This document shows, piece after piece, positions 46,530-57,329 of a stretch of DNA of 64,000 nucleotides. Made by a program: the position numbers and the translations under genes. This stretch comes from Morinoia aosen (taxonomy: Eukaryota > Arthropoda > Malacostraca > Amphipoda > Talitridae). The stretch covers positions 22,455,038-22,519,037 of the forward strand of contig CM059577.1 in the NCBI GenBank assembly GCA_030386875.1, written 5' to 3'. The notes under the pieces are model-generated. The model was not told where the DNA came from. It saw only the letters and a program-made list of their open reading frames with translations, and did not search any database. The first letter of the stretch is position 1; each line of letters starts with the position of its first letter.

Positions 46530-46985
46530 GTAAATGTTCATTTGACGAATTCAGGTAGCAGGTATATTTACTAGGTACTTGCACTTGGCTCGTTTTACTG
46601 ATTCACATTGCAGGTTCATGTAATAGGTGAATGCAACAGGTTTATGTGGCAGATTCATGTGAATGGCTCATGTAGTAGTTTCATATGACGTTTCCGTGTG
46701 TAAGGTTCATGTGACAGGTTCTTGTGTAACGTTTACAGGACATTTTCATGTGACAGGTTCATATGTAAGGTTCATGTGACATGTTCATATGACATATTCA
46801 TGTATAAAGTTCAAGTGCCTGGTTCATGTATAAGGTTCGTGGGAGAGGTTCATATGATATATTTATGTATAAGGTTCATATAGCATTCATGTGTAAAGTT
46901 CATTGACAGGTTCACGTATATGGTTAATGTGACATATTCATGTGTCGGTTTCATGTAACAGGTCCAAGTAACGTTCATGTAGCAG
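46530..46985. repeat. Degenerate 14-17-bp repeat (GGTTCATGTGACA type)
   Basis: GGTTCATGTGACA, AAGGTTCATATG and ACATATTCATGTATAA words recur with a spacing of 14-17 bp for about 28 copies. It is strongly diverged. Confidence 0.75.
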
Positions 46986-47168
46986 ATTTTTATGCCTCTC
47001 ATGCAAATTGCACATCAAAAGCAATGAAACAGTCGAGGGATTCATGAGTTACGTCACGGAAGCCTTTTATACATATCATAAAATCTAATAATTACCACCG
47101 ATATTTTCATCCGCTCTCTTTATTTCTTCCATCACACCTTGGCAACGGAAGTCAGAGGCTGTATAATA
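46986..47168. other. Unique spacer
   Basis: No feature recognised. Confidence 0.3.
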
Positions 47169-47245
47169 CAGGGTGCGGCAGTCAATCCTGCATTTTCGAA
47201 AAGGCAGTGGAAGTCTAATAATGCAGGATAGACTGCCGCACTGTG
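47169..47245. mobile_element. Hairpin MITE, mariner-like ends
   Basis: A 22-bp stem (47173-47194 with 47220-47241, one mismatch) encloses a 25-bp loop. The left end reads CAGGGTGCGGCAGTC after TA, as at Tc1/mariner-type termini. The right end is CTGCCGCACTGTG, where CACCCTG would be expected. It is too short to code for anything. It could also be a solo end pair from a larger, deleted element. Confidence 0.6.
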
Positions 47246-47624
47246 CACACGGCGATGCTGCTAGAGAACTACATATACATCGTATGAAAAATTAATTTCA
47301 TTAACACCTCGCTTTACTTTTAAAATTCATTTAGTAGATCAGCATGTGTTCGGACGACAAAAATTTACATCACAAAAAAGGTAGGATTTATTCCTACGGC
47401 TCGGGCTGTTATTGAGGTTTAAACGTCTTGCTTAGCTCAGCATCAACCTCTGCCGACAGAGTTCGGTGTCTGCTTTCGTAGCCAGTTAGTGAGGCGTGTA
47501 AATAAAACCGTTATATTTGCATAACAGCTCCAAATCAATATTCCCAGCCACGGCAAATGTTTAAGAATTAATACAACAATGCGCACTTGGATATTGAGGC
47601 CTAAAAAACGACCATTAATAGTGC
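47246..47624. other. Unique sequence
   Basis: No gene or element recognised before the 18-bp array. Confidence 0.3.
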
Positions 47625-48643
47625 ATTAATAGGCCTTAGGCTCAGTGTAGGCCTTAGGCTCAGAGTAGGCCTGAGGCTCAGTGTAGGTCTTAGGCTCAGT
47701 GTAGGCCTGAGGCTCAGTGTAGGCCTTAGGCTCAGAGTAGGCCTGAGGCTCAGTGTAGGCCTTAGGCTCAGTGTAGGCCTGAGGCTCAGTGTAGGCCTGA
47801 GGCTCAGTGTAGGCCTTAGGCTCAGTGTAGGCCTTAGGCTCAGTGTAGGCCTTAGGCTCAGTGTAGGCCTTAGGCTCAGTGTAGGCCTTAGGCTCAGAGT
47901 AGGCCTGAGGCTCAGAATAGGCCTTAGGCTCAGTGTAGGCCTGAGGCTCAGTGTAGGCCTTAGGCTCAGTGTAGGCCTTAGGCTCAGTGTAGGCCTTAGG
48001 CTCAGTGTAGGCTTGAGGCTCAGTGTAGGCCTTAGGCTCAGTGTAGGCCTGAGGCTCAGTGTAGGCCTGAGGCTCAGTGTAGGCCTTAGGCTCAGTGTAG
48101 GCCTTAGGCTCAGAGTAGGCATGAGGCTCAGTGTAGGCCTTAGGCTCAGTGTAGGCCTGAGGCTCAGTATAGGCTTTAGGCTCAGTGTAGGCCTTAGGCT
48201 CTGTGTAGGCCTTAGGCTCAGTGTAGGCCTGAGGCTCAGTGTATGCCTGAGGCTCAGTGTAGGCCTGAGGCTCAGTGTAGGCCTGAGGTTCATTGTAGGC
48301 CTTAGGCTCAGTGTAGGCCTGAAGCTCAGTGTAGGCCTTAGGCTCTGTGTAGGCCTTAGGCTCAGTGTAGGCCTTAGGCTCTGTGTAGGCCTTAGGCTCA
48401 GTGTAGGCCTTAGGCTTAGTGTAGGCCCTAGGCTCAGTGTAGGCCTGAGGCTCAGTGTAGGCCTTAGGCTCAGTGTAGGCCTTAGGCTCAGTGTAGGCCT
48501 TAGGCTCAGTGTAGGCCTTAGGCTCAGTGTAGGCCTGAGGCTCAGTGTAAGCCTGAGGCTCAGTGTAGGCCATAGGCTCAGTGTAGGCCATAGGCTCAGT
48601 GTAGGCCTGAGGCTCAGTGTAGGCCATAGGCTCAGTGTTGCGG
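47625..48643. repeat. 18-bp minisatellite, about 56 copies
   Basis: The unit TAGGCTCAGTGTAGGCCT is 18 bp, with CTTAGG/CTGAGG/CATAGG, CAGAGT and CTCTGTG variants. As 18 is a multiple of three, several frames remain open: minus AYTEPK/AYTEPQ repeats (47626-48627), minus LRPTLS repeats and plus LSVGLR repeats. Opening in three phases argues against any being a gene. Confidence 0.97.
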
Positions 48644-49429
48644 TGCCAGGAGGAGTTTTTATCTAAGATGAAATATTAAGCATCGCAGACGGCAGCTCAC
48701 GCGCACACACGGCGCATATTGCAGTCTCGCGCCTCCATTAACATATAATTGGTTCGCCCAACCTTCGACCGCGGGCTAGAAAATCCTGGGCGGAAGGGCA
48801 GCCGTCCGGGCGCGGTAACTACGAGCCGACTGACGGCCTAGTGTTGCGTCAGAGAAGAGTTCAGCGAATCGTTTTGGTTCACGTAATTTTATTCTGCTTA
48901 CTTGAAATTTAGCGATTTTTATGGCTTTTCTGAAGGCTTACGCGATTTGTTTCGGTGTACATGAACAATTTTTTTTATTTACGTGGATTATTTCTGTTTG
49001 CGCCATCATGTTCGGTTCATGTAACTTGTTCTGGTTTCAATACCATAACATATTATTTTAAAGGCCAGTTGATGTATACACAGCAATTTCATGCCAAAGA
49101 TATGGAACCTTTCTTTTTAAGACCAGGAAAACACGGCAGATTTATTTCAGTCCTCATCGAAAGAATCCCTGAAAATCGTTTATATGAACTCCAAACAAGC
49201 TGCACCCAGCGTAACTGACGCCATCAACGGAGTGACAGCGTGGTGTCAGCAACGGGGCTGATATATCAGGGCTGACGGTGCTGAGGTGGCGTCAGTTTGA
49301 CCAGTTTGCTAACTGTTGACGATGCAGCGCAAACACGTCCCGCACAGTTCTATAAACTGTTAACTGGGGCAGAGCCCCACACGGAGCTGGTAAGTAAACT
49401 GCGTCCGAGTGATGCGCAGGCTGATACAT
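48644..49429. other. Unique sequence with a CpG-rich left part
   Basis: From 48680 to 48850 the sequence is CpG-rich (CGCGCACACACGGCGC, GGGCGCGGTAACTACG). It then becomes AT-rich. A plus frame at 48955-49218 (87 codons) begins MYMNNFFYLRGLFLFAPS and has a hydrophobic start, but I recognise no family and cannot support a gene. Confidence 0.3.
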
Positions 49430-49545
49430 CAGTTGATGCACCGGGTCTCCTGTACCAATTGATGCATCAATTAATGTATCAGTTGATGCACCAACTGGTA
49501 TATCGGTTGATGCATCAATTGGTGCAGGACCCGGTACGTCAATTG
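49430..49545. repeat. 12-bp repeat (GATGCATCAATT type), about 9 copies
   Basis: TTGATGCATCAA, TTGATGCACCA and TTAATGTATCAG words recur at 11-13 bp. The unit TTGATGCATCAA is itself palindromic. Confidence 0.8.
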
Positions 49546-49854
49546 ATATTTCCCAGATCTTCTAGATGTCACCACTTTATATATTAACTATGTACTACAA
49601 GCCCCTAATGATTTGGTTGGATTGCGCTATTGGTTATCACCATTCCCGCTCTGTTTTCTGTATCACTCGGGGTAGAATTCAACACTTTGCCTCATCAGAA
49701 ATGTTGAATACGTTTCAAAAATTTCTTACGATGTATCAGGACACGATCTGTTTGCAAACGCTCATTTTACGAAGAATATTTTCCAAAAATTAGTCACCCG
49801 AGTTATACCTGGCACACGCAGTTCCGCCTGAGGCAACTAGGTGGACCTGCCATG
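49546..49854. other. Unique sequence left of the palindrome
   Basis: No gene or element recognised. Confidence 0.3.
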
Positions 49855-51349
49855 ACTACACCTTTTTCACTTCAAATTAATCCGAGTCAAGTTCAAATTA
49901 ATCCAAGTCAAGTTCAAATTAATCCAACCCTCAGTTGAGATATAAAATGACATAATAATTTGTTAATTTGAGTTTTTTGTGTTAAATATGTATCTATTGG
50001 ATGTTATAAGCAAGACAGGCTTCGAGGATTTATTTACACTCATAGATATTTATATACGTGAAATTTCACTTTATCACATCTATGAAATCATATACGTGCA
50101 AATACAAAAGGTTATCATTGAACGATAAGTGGATTTAATCTTTTAAAGAAATATACGAGTACAAATGCGATTCACCGAGTACTAATGTATGATTCCGTTT
50201 GATTACAATTTATACTTGTACATTACTACCCAGATACATTCTTGCATTAGCAATGTAAATATTTCCATCCATTTTAATTACGTATTAGTCAATGTGAAGA
50301 AATGTTGGATCCACTGACAATACACAATAATAATAATACAAGAAACAATGTTCCTACTTCACTACTGATTTTATTTGTGTGTGTTAAGTAACTGTTAACT
50401 ATTCAATATATGATACTTTTAAGACTTCAATAACTTTTATAATAATCATTTTATGAATATTTAAGTCTTGAAAGTATTATACATTGAATTGTGAACACAC
50501 ACAAATAAAATCAGTATTAAGTTAGAAACATTGTTTCTTGTATTATTGTTGTGTATTAAAAGTGGATCCTACATTTCTTCACATTGACTCACAAGGAATT
50601 AGAATGAATGGCAACATTTATATTGCTAATGCAAGAAAGTATCTGGGTAGTAATGTACATATATAAATTGTAATCAACGGAATCGTACATTAGTACTCAG
50701 TAAATCGTATTTGTATATTTCTTTTAAAGATTAAATCTACATATCGTTCAACGATAACCTTTTGCAATTGCATGTATATGATTTCATAGATATGATAAAG
50801 TGGAATTTCACGTATATAAATATCTATGAGTGTAAATAAATCCTCGAAACCAGTCTTGTTTATAACATCCAATAGATACATATTTAACACAAAAAACTCA
50901 AATTAACAAATTATTACGTCATTTTGTAACTCAATTGAGGGTTGGATTAATTTGAACTTGACTCGGATTAATTTGAACTTGACTCGGATTAATTTGAACT
51001 TGACTCGGATTAATTTGAACTTGACTCGGATTAATTTGAACTTGACATGGATTAATTTGAACTTAACTTGAATTGATTTGAACTTGACTTGGATTAATTT
51101 GAACTTGACTCGGGTTAATTTGAACTTGACTCGGATTAATTTGAACTTGACTCGGATTAATTTGAACTTGAATTGGATTAATTTGAACTTGACTTGGATT
51201 GATTTGAACTTGACTCGGATTAATTTGAACTTGACTCGGATTAATTTGAACTTGACTCGGATTAATTTGAACTTGACTCGGATTAATTTGAACTTGACTT
51301 GGATTAAATTGAACTTGACTTAGATTAATTTGAAGTGAAAAGGTGTAGT
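49855..51349. mobile_element. Foldback-like long palindrome, about 1.5 kb
   Basis: The left half (49855-50440) is the inverted copy of the right half (50450-51349). The order is the same from the outside in: ACTACACCTTTTTCACTTC, a 21-bp minisatellite, AACCCTCARTTGAG, then about 500 bp of AT-rich unique sequence converging on a short centre at about 50445. Arms differ at roughly a tenth of positions. The left arm has about 3 minisatellite units and the right about 18. The minus frame 50690-50890 in the right arm has its mirror on the plus strand at 49986 in the left arm, which is broken by a stop, so coding is unlikely. The layout resembles foldback elements. No target duplication was visible. 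Confidence 0.82.
50945..51338. repeat. 21-bp minisatellite inside the right palindrome arm, about 18 copies
   Basis: The unit TTGAACTTGACTCGGATTAA plus T is 21 bp, with ACTTGG, ACATGG and AATTGG variants. The left arm holds the same unit inverted (49868-49928) in about three copies. Stop-free frames of NLTRINL type are artefacts. Confidence 0.95.
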
Positions 51350-51517
51350 TACGAGTTGTGAGTTACATCATAAAACCAACGACCTGAAGGCAGGCAGTTG
51401 GATGCCCTGACGCCGTCGGCCGCCGGTCAGCTCGTGAGGGCAGCAGAGATGCGGAAACGCTCGGAGTGTGGCACCACTATACGGTTACTTAATTAGGATT
51501 TTATTTTACTTTAACTA
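51350..51517. other. Short unique spacer
   Basis: No feature recognised. Confidence 0.3.
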
Positions 51518-51745
51518 TTTTGAAGTAGTTATTTGCTGGGGTTATTGTGAAGCTATTATTTGCTGGGGCTATTGGGAAGTTGTTATTTGCTGGGGTTATT
51601 GTGAGGTTGTTGTTTGCTGGGGTTATTGTGGAGTTGTTGCTTGCTGAGAAGGTATTTGCTGAGGTTACGGTTAAGTTGTTAATTTTGGGGGAAGTTATTT
51701 GTTGGGGTTATAGTGAAGTTGTTATTTGCTAGAGTTATTGCGAAG
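51518..51745. repeat. Degenerate 27-bp repeat, about 8 copies
   Basis: GAAGTTGTTATTTGCTGGGG followed by TTATTGT recurs every 26-30 bp, with increasing divergence to the right (AATTTTGGGGG). Confidence 0.85.
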
Positions 51746-52509
51746 CTGTTTGCTCTGCTGAGCGTATATTGTTAACATTTGTGAAGATTATCGAGCGTTT
51801 CATCTTTCGCTGCGGTAATTCCTACAAATTTCACGCTGGATTTTCGCGGACGTGAGGCAGCACAGCGGCCGCAGCGCACGGCGCGTCGGAGCAGAACCGT
51901 TGCAGAGTCGCTTTAAAGGGGGGCAAGGGGCAGAGGCGGGGGTACGGCCCCCCTCTCAGTCGGGGGGGGAGCACTCATCTCTTAGTCAAAGAACTGAATT
52001 CTGGAAAAAAGCAAGCAATCGATTCTGTAATCCCATGTTCAAGAGAGAAGCATTCAGAGCCAAAGACGATTTCGGGCTATCTGCTTCTGGGAGTTTTGTG
52101 TCGTTCTTTTTACGTGCGAGCGGCGCGTGCGGTCAACATACCACGCGTGCGGGAGGACGTAACTGCAACTTGATCGCACCTGTTGTGTTGACTCTTTTCG
52201 TTGATGTTGATGTTGATGTTCGAATGGATAGAGTATTGAACAGCCTCTGCGTCGTCTATGGTTGTTAAATTATAATTATAATAGTAATAGTAATAATAGC
52301 AATGATCAATTGGATAACGCGTCGCGTATTGTTTTGGCCTTGATGCTGGAAAAATGTGTTTTCTCATTCAATAGAACAGCCACGCATTTTTGGGCGATTT
52401 TTTCACGTGAGTTGAGAACGCTCGACTGACTAGTCAGAGGCAGGCGATCCTTACAAGGAGGTTGGACAGATTCAACCTCCTTGGATCCTTCAGGCGGGTT
52501 TGGCAGGTC
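51746..52509. other. Unique sequence; CpG/G-rich patch and ATT-rich microsatellite
   Basis: 51840-51970 is CpG-rich (CAGCGGCCGCAGCGCACGG) with G7 at about 51962-51969. GATGTT repeats lie at 52200-52215, and an (ATT/AAT)-rich trinucleotide stretch at 52267-52302. No gene recognised. Confidence 0.4.
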
Positions 52510-52725
52510 AGACTTCAGACTTCGACATCAGCTGCAGGCTTCAGGCCTCAGCTGCAGGCTTCACCTACCAGGCTTCAGCTGCAGGCATCACCGGTAGGCT
52601 TCAGCTACCAGGCTTCAGCTGCAGGCATCAGCATAGACTTCAGCTAACAGGCTTCAGCTTCAGGCATCAGCTTCAGGCTTCAGCTTCAGGCTTCAGCTAC
52701 CAGGCTTCAGTTTCAGGATTCAGGC
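52510..52725. repeat. Degenerate 11-14-bp repeat (AGGCTTCAGCT type)
   Basis: CAGGCTTCAGCTGCAGGC, CAGGCATCAGC and CAGCTTCAGGC words recur for about 17 copies. Confidence 0.85.
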
Positions 52726-52769
52726 GTTAGACAAAAGTTTTAGAGGCACTAGGACTTGAAAGTATCAAT

Positions 52770-53098
52770 ATTTCATGCCTCATGCTTCACGCCTCATGCT
52801 CCACGCCTCATGCCTCCCGCCTCATTCTTCACGCCTCATGCTTCACGCCTCATGCTTCACGCCTCACGCTTCACGCCTTGTGCCTCACGCCTCATGCTTC
52901 ACGTCTCACTCTTCACGCCTCATGCCTCACGCCTCATGCCTCACGCCTCACGCTTCACGCCTCACGCTTCACGCTTTATGCCTCAAGCCTCATGCTTCAC
53001 GCCTCACGCTTCACGCTTTATGCCTCACGCCTCATGCTTCACGTCTCACTTTTCACGCTTCTTGCATCACGCCTCATGCCTCACGCCTTGTGCTTCAG
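52770..53098. repeat. 14-bp repeat (CATGCTTCACGCCT), about 23 copies
   Basis: TTCACGCCTCATGC with CTCACGCCTCACGC variants. Three plus frames are open and Ala/Ser/His-rich; they are artefacts. It shares GCTTCA and GCCTCA words with the preceding repeat. Confidence 0.9.
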
Positions 53099-53999
53099 CT
53101 AACGGCTTCCAACTCGAAATTTAGGCTTCAAGCTGCAGCCAAAGATCTCAGGCTTGCTTCAGATTTGAATTTCAAGCTGCAACTTCAAGCATTGCACTTT
53201 GGCGTCATGACCTGATGAGGATTTTCTGAACACATCACGCACATCCTGCAACGAGAATTTGTAGGATTTTTGCCTCTAAATTTGTAGGATTTTTGCCGGG
53301 GTAAAGATCTGGACAGTCATAGGCCCTGAATGTCGCTTACGCTGCGACTGTCGTTTGTTCGTGAACCTTCAGCCCAGCCAAAATATATAAATTACAAGCG
53401 ATCCTAGCTTACTACGACGCAATTTCTATAAAATCTCGACTCAAGTCTCCACTTGTACTAATAAATATTAATTGTACGTTACTTTCACGGATTGAAAACT
53501 TGAACCAATCAGAACTTCAATAACTGGGACTGACCATTATGGGTTGAGGTTCAAGTAAGATGATATCATCCAACTCGAGGGTTGATTGCACCAGCGAAAC
53601 CTAAAAGAACGTTCAGATCATTTATATCAGTTCTCGATCAGGTTACAAACTGGAGGACTCCATGGGATTATTTTCCCATAGATCCTAGGATCGCGTCTGA
53701 TTCGATTGTTTCGGGGTGTGTCTCCCCTCCTTCACACACCTCTCTCCCTCCCCTCCCCCCTTTAATGCGGTTTTACAGCCCCAATGGAGCTCCATTAAAG
53801 CCCTGCATCGGCTCTCGGATTACCAAACTTTATCACTAATGTACGTCCCCCCTCCCACCATCACCATCATCACCACCACAACTTCTGATTACGTAGAGCA
53901 ACTCTCCCTCCCACACCCCCCATTACAACCCCCACTACGCCTTTTTAAACCCCCATTGCATCTCCCTTGAACTACATATCTAAAGCACACGTCTCTCCC
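53099..53999. other. Unique sequence with a pyrimidine-rich block that has a copy elsewhere
   Basis: ATTTGTAGGATTTTTGCC is duplicated at about 53259 and 53279. The 61 bp at 53706-53766 occur again inside the 19-bp array at 56490-56550. C/T-rich words continue to about 53980. No gene. Confidence 0.5.
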
Positions 54000-54205
54000 A
54001 TTACTCATGTTTCCTGTCATTTAGCGTGTTTTCTCCCATTACACACGTCCCCATTATACGTGTCCCTATAACACGCGTCTCCATTACACGCCTACATATT
54101 ACACTCATCCCTATTAAACACGTTCCCATTATATACGCCCCATTATTTACCGGCGTCATTATAAGCGTCCCCATTCCGCACGTCCTCATTGCAAGCATAC
54201 TCTAT
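54000..54205. repeat. Degenerate 15-bp repeat (CCCCATTATACACGT type), about 13 copies
   Basis: Each 14-16-bp segment reads CCYATTAYRCRCGT with changes. Regular spacing is clear although almost no two copies are identical. Confidence 0.82.
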
Positions 54206-54594
54206 CATTCGTGAACTCCATTTTACAATCGAGCGTTAACTAAAACATTACTGCGATTGAAACAGCATTTCAACTTTAAACCTTGTGTGAAAGAATGAAA
54301 CGCACGTCAGTTTGTAAGTGGGTTTCCCCTACATCTAATCTTTCCGCCACCGTTTTCCACATCACCAGAGGATCCGCTTGCTTAGGTAAATGTACCGCGC
54401 AATGTTGGTTTGAAAATGGAGCTTCCTAGCCCGAAGTGCAACGCTCTGCCTTTGCGTCACGAACACGACACCAGAACCTGCCGGTCGTATCGGAATGACG
54501 AATCGCACACCTTGCCAATTTGTACCGCTAGCCGTGATGAAATGTGACGCAAGCTCATTGTGCTGAACGCTGAAAAAAATTATGTCACAAAACC
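54206..54594. other. Unique sequence, no gene recognised
   Basis: A minus frame at 54362-54601 has no recognisable features. Confidence 0.3.
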
Positions 54595-54725
54595 AACACA
54601 CTTTTGTGTGTCATGGGCCGATATACGACGCACACAAGTGTGCCAACCATGACATATTTAGCGTTAGTGAGTTTTATTTATCATAAATATCTCACTCTCG
54701 CAGGCTAGCCTGTGAGAGTGAGTTA
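54595..54725. repeat. Two-hairpin dispersed repeat, copy B
   Basis: Hairpin 1: CACACTTTTGTGTGTC (54598-54613) with GACGCACACAAGTGTG (54628-54643), two mismatches, followed by CCAACCATGACA. Hairpin 2: CTCACTCTC at 54692 pairs with GAGAGTGAG ending near 54723. The order matches copy A at 31775-31893, 23 kb away. Confidence 0.7.
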
Positions 54726-55164
54726 TTTATTAGACTAGCTTTTTTTCTGAGCGAAACTTTGTCCTTCCCCGCTCCTTCTTTTTCGTCAGGGCATCTGTGA
54801 TTTTGGCTCTTAGACTATAGTTCTGCTTCAGGCGGCCAAAATTAGAGATGCGACGGAGAAAAAGTTAGTCTCAGTCTAACGTCAGATTTTATCTTAGCCT
54901 GCCTTCCAGTTATACGATATCGTTTTATGCAGTCCTCCACTTTTACAGACGAAATTCAGCTCCAGTTCATGAACTGCTGTGATGTTGGGTTCAAGTTATG
55001 AATAACTGAGTAATTTTTATTTGCAGCGGATGAGGTTTGCGTCAGGTCGTCAAGTTGCGTCAGGTGATGTGAGGAAAGGTCAGACAGGAGCTCCGTCTCT
55101 GATATTCGTGACTTTTCTATTACAAGCAGTTGTGTGGTAGAAAAAAGTCAAAGCTAAGTGCCTG
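54726..55164. other. Unique sequence, no gene recognised
   Basis: GTCAGGT/GCGTCAGG words repeat at 55040-55080, perhaps an eroded array edge. Confidence 0.3.
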
Positions 55165-57168
55165 TACCACTGACCCGTAGCTGTGTGCCACTGACCAGTA
55201 GCTGTACCACTGACCAGTAGCTGTACCACTGACCAGTAGCTGTACCACTGACCAGTGGCTGTACCACTGACCAGTGGCTGTACCACTGACCAGTAGCTGT
55301 ACCACTGACCAGTGGCTGTACCACTGACCAGTAGCTGTACCACTGACCAGTGGCTGTACCACTGACCAGTGGCTGTACCACTGACCAGTGGCTGTACCAC
55401 TGACCAGTAGCTGTACCACTGACCAGTAGCTGTACCACTGACCAGTAGCTGTACCACTGACCAGTGGCTGTACCACTGACCAGTGGCTGTACCACTGACC
55501 AGTGGCTGTACCACTGACCAGTGGCTGTACCACTGACCAGTAGCTGTACCACTGACCAGTGGCTGTACCACTGACCAGTAGCTGTACCACTGACCAGTGG
55601 CTGTACCACTGACCAGTAGCTGTACCACTGACCAGTGGCTGTACCACTGACCAGTGGCTGTACCACTGACCAGTGGCTGTACCACTGACCAGTAGCTGTA
55701 CCACTGACCAGTAGCTGTACCACTGACCAGTAGCTGTACAACTAACCAGTAGCTGTACCACTGACCAGTGGCTGTACCACTGACCAGTGGCTGTACCACT
55801 GACCAGTGGCTGTACCACTGACCAGTGGCTGTACCACTGACCAGTAGCTGTACCACTGACCAGTAGCTGTACCACTGACCAGTAGCTGTACCACTGACCA
55901 GTGGCTGTACCACTGACCAGTGGCTGTACCACTGACCAGTGGCTGTACCACTGACCAGTGGCTGTACCACTGACCAGTAGCTGTACCACTGACCAGTGGC
56001 TGTACCACTGACCAGTAGCTGTACCACTGACCAGTGGCTGTACCACTGACCAGTAGCTGTACCACTGACCAGTGGCTGTACCACTGACCAGTGGCTGTAC
56101 CACTGACCAGTGGCTGTACCACTGACCAGTAGCTGTACCACTGACCAGTAGCTGTACCACTGACCAGTAGCTGTACAACTAACCAGTAGCTGTACCACTG
56201 ACCAGTGGCTGTACCACTGACCAGTGGCTGTACCACTGACCAGTAGCTGTACCACTGACCAGTGGCTGTACCACTGACCAGTGGCTGTACCACTGACCAG
56301 TGGCTGTACGACTGACCAGTGGCTGTACCACTGACCAGTAGCTGTACCACTGACCAGTAGCTGTAGCACTGACCAGTGGCTGTACCACTGACCAGTAGCT
56401 GTACCACTGACCAGTGGCTGTACCACTGACCAGTAGAAGTACCATTGACCAGTGGCTGTACCACTGACCAGTGGCTGTACCCCTGACACTTGTTTCGGGG
56501 TGTGTCTCCCCTCCTTCACACCCCTCTCTCCCTCCTCTCCCCCCTTTAATTTACTTAAGCTGTACCACTGACCATTGGCTGTACCACTGACCAGTAGCTG
56601 TACCACTCACCAGTGGCTGTACCACTGACCAGTAGCTGTACCACTGACCATTGGCTGTACCACTGACCAGTAGCTGTACCACTGACCAGTGGCTGTACCA
56701 CTGACTAGTGGCTGTACCACTGACCAGTAGCTGTATCACTGACCAGCAGCTGTACCACTGACCAGTAGCTATACCACTGACCAGTAGCTGAACCACTGAA
56801 AAGTAGCTGTATCACTGACCAGTAGCTGTACCACTGACCAGTAGCTGTACCACTGACCAGCAGCTGTACCACTGACTAGCAGATGTACCACTGACCAGTA
56901 GCTGTACCACTGACCAGTAGCTGTACCACTGACCAGTAGCTGTACCACTGACCAGTATCTGAAACCACTGACCAGCAGATGTACCACTGACCAGTAGCTG
57001 TACCATTGACCAGTAGCTGTACCACTGACCAGTAGCTGTACCACTGACCAGCAGATGTACCACTGACCAGTAGCTGTACCACTGACCAGCAGATGTACCA
57101 CTGACCAGTAGCTGTACCACTGACCAGTAGCTGTACCACTGACCTGTGGCTGTACCACTGACCTGTGA
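55165..57168. repeat. 19-bp minisatellite, about 101 copies, interrupted once
   Basis: The unit AGCTGTACCACTGACCAGT is 19 bp, with CCAGTAGCTG and CCAGTGGCTG as the two main forms. A rare marker variant (TACAACTAACCAG) occurs at 55736 and again 437 bp (23 units) later at 56173, with matching neighbours, so a 23-unit block was duplicated. The array is interrupted at 56482-56566 by foreign sequence. Copies right of the break (CCAGCAGATG, CATTGACC) are more diverged. Frames up to 508 codons on the minus strand are artefacts. Confidence 0.97.
56482..56566. other. Non-repeat insert within the 19-bp array
   Basis: 61 bp (56490-56550) match 53706-53766 with two differences, starting TTGTTTCGGGGTGTGTCTCC. 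The rest (TTTACTTA) is unexplained. Confidence 0.88.
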
Positions 57169-57329
57169 AAGGTCGTTCCCTCTTTCTCAGCACAATACAA
57201 CCAAACCTATTTACACAACACAGGACTCGTCACACAACACCACAAAAATCTAATCACACAACACATCTTAAGCCAATTCACGAAACACAAATAGGTCCTC
57301 TTCCACAAAGCTTTAAAAAAACTCAAACT

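Noticed and set aside
55080..56606. 508-codon minus-strand frame (GQWYSHWSVVQPLVS-type repeats)
   Set aside because: It reads the 19-bp array in a 57-bp cycle, and other phases of the same strand are also open.
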